A DNA stretch of 64,000 bases. It comes from Candidatus Angelobacter sp. Gp1-AA117 (lineage in GTDB: Bacteria; Acidobacteriota; Terriglobia; Terriglobales; Acidobacteriaceae). The stretch is taken from positions 1 through 64,000 of the forward strand of contig QHVI01000047.1 of NCBI GenBank assembly GCA_003223515.1, in the 5' to 3' direction. Under the pieces are notes generated by a model. The model searched no databases. It was not told the origin of the DNA and saw nothing but the letters and a program-made list of their open reading frames with translations. The stretch's first letter is position 1. The number at the start of each line of letters is the position of its first letter. The position numbers and the translations under genes were made by a program. Positions 62,775 to 64,000 of the stretch are shown here, piece after piece.

Positions 62775-63074
62775 GTGAATGACGAGAACTCCAGAGCAAG
62801 TTAGAGTAGCAGCTAATTTCCCGCGGCGGAAGGAAGGGTACTTAAATAGCAAATAGCAATTAGCAGCTAGCAGAAGAGCTTTTGGCTTTTTGTTCTTGGC
62901 TTTTTGTTCTTGGCTTTTGGCTCTTGGTTCTTAGCCAGGCTCCTTATCTTTTGTCATTCTGAGGCGCGCTCTTTGCGCCGAAGAACCTATGCATTTCCTC
63001 TGCGGGTGAATCAATCTGCCAATCTGCGGTAAATCCGAGTCATCCGGCGTAATCAGCAGTAGGTTTTAGTTTTG
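62775..63074. repeat. TTGGCTTTT / CTAGCAATTAGC low-complexity repeats
   Basis: A 300-bp gap. 62845-62872 has AGCAAATAGCAATTAGCAGC units; 62880-62934 tandem TTGGCTTTTTGTTC units ending TTGGCTCTTGGTTC; 62955-63065 a CATTCTGAGGCGCGCTCTTT element and a decayed CTGCGG repeat (ATCTGCCAATCTGCGGTAAA). No gene or RNA was recognised. Confidence 0.6.
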
Positions 63075-64000
63075 CTAATTGCTATCCGCTTGTTTCATGC
63101 ACCACTCTATATGCTTCTCCAGAATAGCGAGCGGCATCGAGCCGCTACCCAGAAAGCAATCGTGGAATTTCCGGATATCGAACTTATCACCAAGCTGGTG
63201 CTGGGCCTCTTCACGCAGTTTCCAGATTTTCCGGCTTCCCAATTTGTAAGCCAGTGCTTGCGCAGGCACGTCCACGGAATACCGCAATGACTCGCTCTCG
63301 ATCTGCGCTTCCGAATCCACCCCATGCTCCTTCATGTACGCCATTGCCCGCTCGCGGCTCCAGCCCATAGCGTTCATTCCGGTATCGACCACCAGACGGA
63401 TGGAGTGGCGCATGTCTGTCATCAGCATGCCATAAACATCATAGAAGTTCTCGTAAACACCCATCTCCCTACCTAGAGCAGAACTGTAGTTGGCCCAGCC
63501 CTCGGTGTACGCGAGATGGATAGAGGAGCGCCGAAAGGCCGGTAATGCAGTGTTTTCTTGTTGCAGGTTTGCCTGGAGGTGGTGTCCGGGAATGAGTTCG
63601 TGCAGCAATAGAGCGCCCGCAGTCAGCAACGAGCGCTCATTCAGGTGTGAGCCGTTGTAATAGTAGATGCCGCGCGGCTCAGTCGCTGTAGGCAGTTCGT
63701 AATGCCCAAACGTCTGGCCAGCTTCCAGTCCGGGTGGAAGCCGCTTGATACCATACGGCGCTTTGGGCACATGCAGGAAATACTTCGGGACCACACGCAG
63801 TACACGATTCAGGTATTCATTGAGCCGGGCTTCAATATCTTCCGGCGATTTTGGAAAGAACCTGGGTTCGGTCTTCAGGTAATGATGGAACTCTTCCCGC
63901 GTGCCCTTAAACCTAAGTTCGCGGCGCACTGCCGCCATCTGCTCTTCCGTGTGCTGCACCTCTTCCAACCCAATGCGGTGAATCTCTTCAGGTGAAAGAT
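63075..64000 (-). CDS. DUF885 family peptidase-like protein (partial, cut by window edge)
   Basis: The C-terminal 308 residues of a DUF885 protein; the frame stays open to the window end (SPEEIHRIGLEEV upstream of the first candidate start), so the N-terminus is missing. The zinc-site motif HELIPGHHLQ (near 63573-63602) and YTEGWANYSSALGREMG are family landmarks, related to M32/M3-type metallopeptidases. Probably a metallo-carboxypeptidase-like enzyme, usually with a signal peptide. Substrate unknown. Confidence 0.85.
   Translation of the reverse strand, partial: LSPEEIHRIGLEEVQHTEEQMAAVRRELRFKGTREEFHHYLKTEPRFFPKSPEDIEARLNEYLNRVLRVVPKYFLHVPKAPYGIKRLPPGLEAGQTFGHYELPTATEPRGIYYYNGSHLNERSLLTAGALLLHELIPGHHLQANLQQENTALPAFRRSSIHLAYTEGWANYSSALGREMGVYENFYDVYGMLMTDMRHSIRLVVDTGMNAMGWSRERAMAYMKEHGVDSEAQIESESLRYSVDVPAQALAYKLGSRKIWKLREEAQHQLGDKFDIRKFHDCFLGSGSMPLAILEKHIEWCMKQADSN

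Overview
This window is a bacterial chromosome segment with ordinary housekeeping content. Gene repertoire and intergenic repeats point to Acidobacteriota (Terriglobia/Koribacter-like): a large sortilin-type BNR protein, a DUF1501/DUF1800 pair, paired orphan FtsX/MacB permeases, a lipid A gene (lpxB, so a Gram-negative envelope), and several families of quasi-periodic intergenic repeats of a kind I associate with that phylum. The taxon is an inference; no rRNA or tRNA gene was recognised.

Layout. 1-4.2 kb: DUF5009 acyltransferase, a GNAT protein and a GT39 mannosyl/arabinosyltransferase. 4.4-11.6 kb (minus strand): translation/transcription operon rimP-nusA-infB-DUF503-rbfA-nrnA. 12-19.5 kb (plus, mostly): mscL with a zinc ribbon, a divergent membrane pyrophosphatase with a signal peptide, a coupled pair of putative nucleases (PD-(D/E)XK-like and PIN-like), a secreted coiled-coil protein, an MscS channel, an atypical SDR and a membrane-anchored unknown. 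19.8-26 kb (minus): pyruvate:ferredoxin oxidoreductase behind a CRP/FNR-type palindrome, a BAAT-type hydrolase and an APC permease. 26-32.8 kb: kynureninase-like enzyme, lexA, threonine dehydratase, threonine aldolase, hemW, fabF-like synthase. 33.4-45.3 kb: ABC exporter, BNR protein, lpxB, a broken M1-peptidase-like gene, two FtsX/MacB permeases without an ATPase, a truncated 3-hydroxyacyl-CoA dehydrogenase and a 62-aa partner. 45.4-50 kb: treY and malQ (convergent, overlapping). 50-55 kb: PilZ protein, a 64-aa protein, gamma carbonic anhydrase, hisS, aspS. 55-64 kb: MFS transporter, a secreted protein, a repeat-rich gap, DUF1501/DUF1800, an HD-GYP protein and a DUF885 peptidase cut by the window edge.

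Most genes are intact and densely packed. The less ordinary material is (i) the coupled nuclease pair at 15.5-16.6 kb; (ii) genes that are damaged or catalytically degenerate (M1-like gene, SDR, 3-hydroxyacyl-CoA dehydrogenase, one permease start); (iii) at least six dispersed repeat families, many arranged as inverted pairs, two of which supply the 3' ends of coding sequences. No CRISPR array, prophage, insertion sequence or complete known defence system was recognised.
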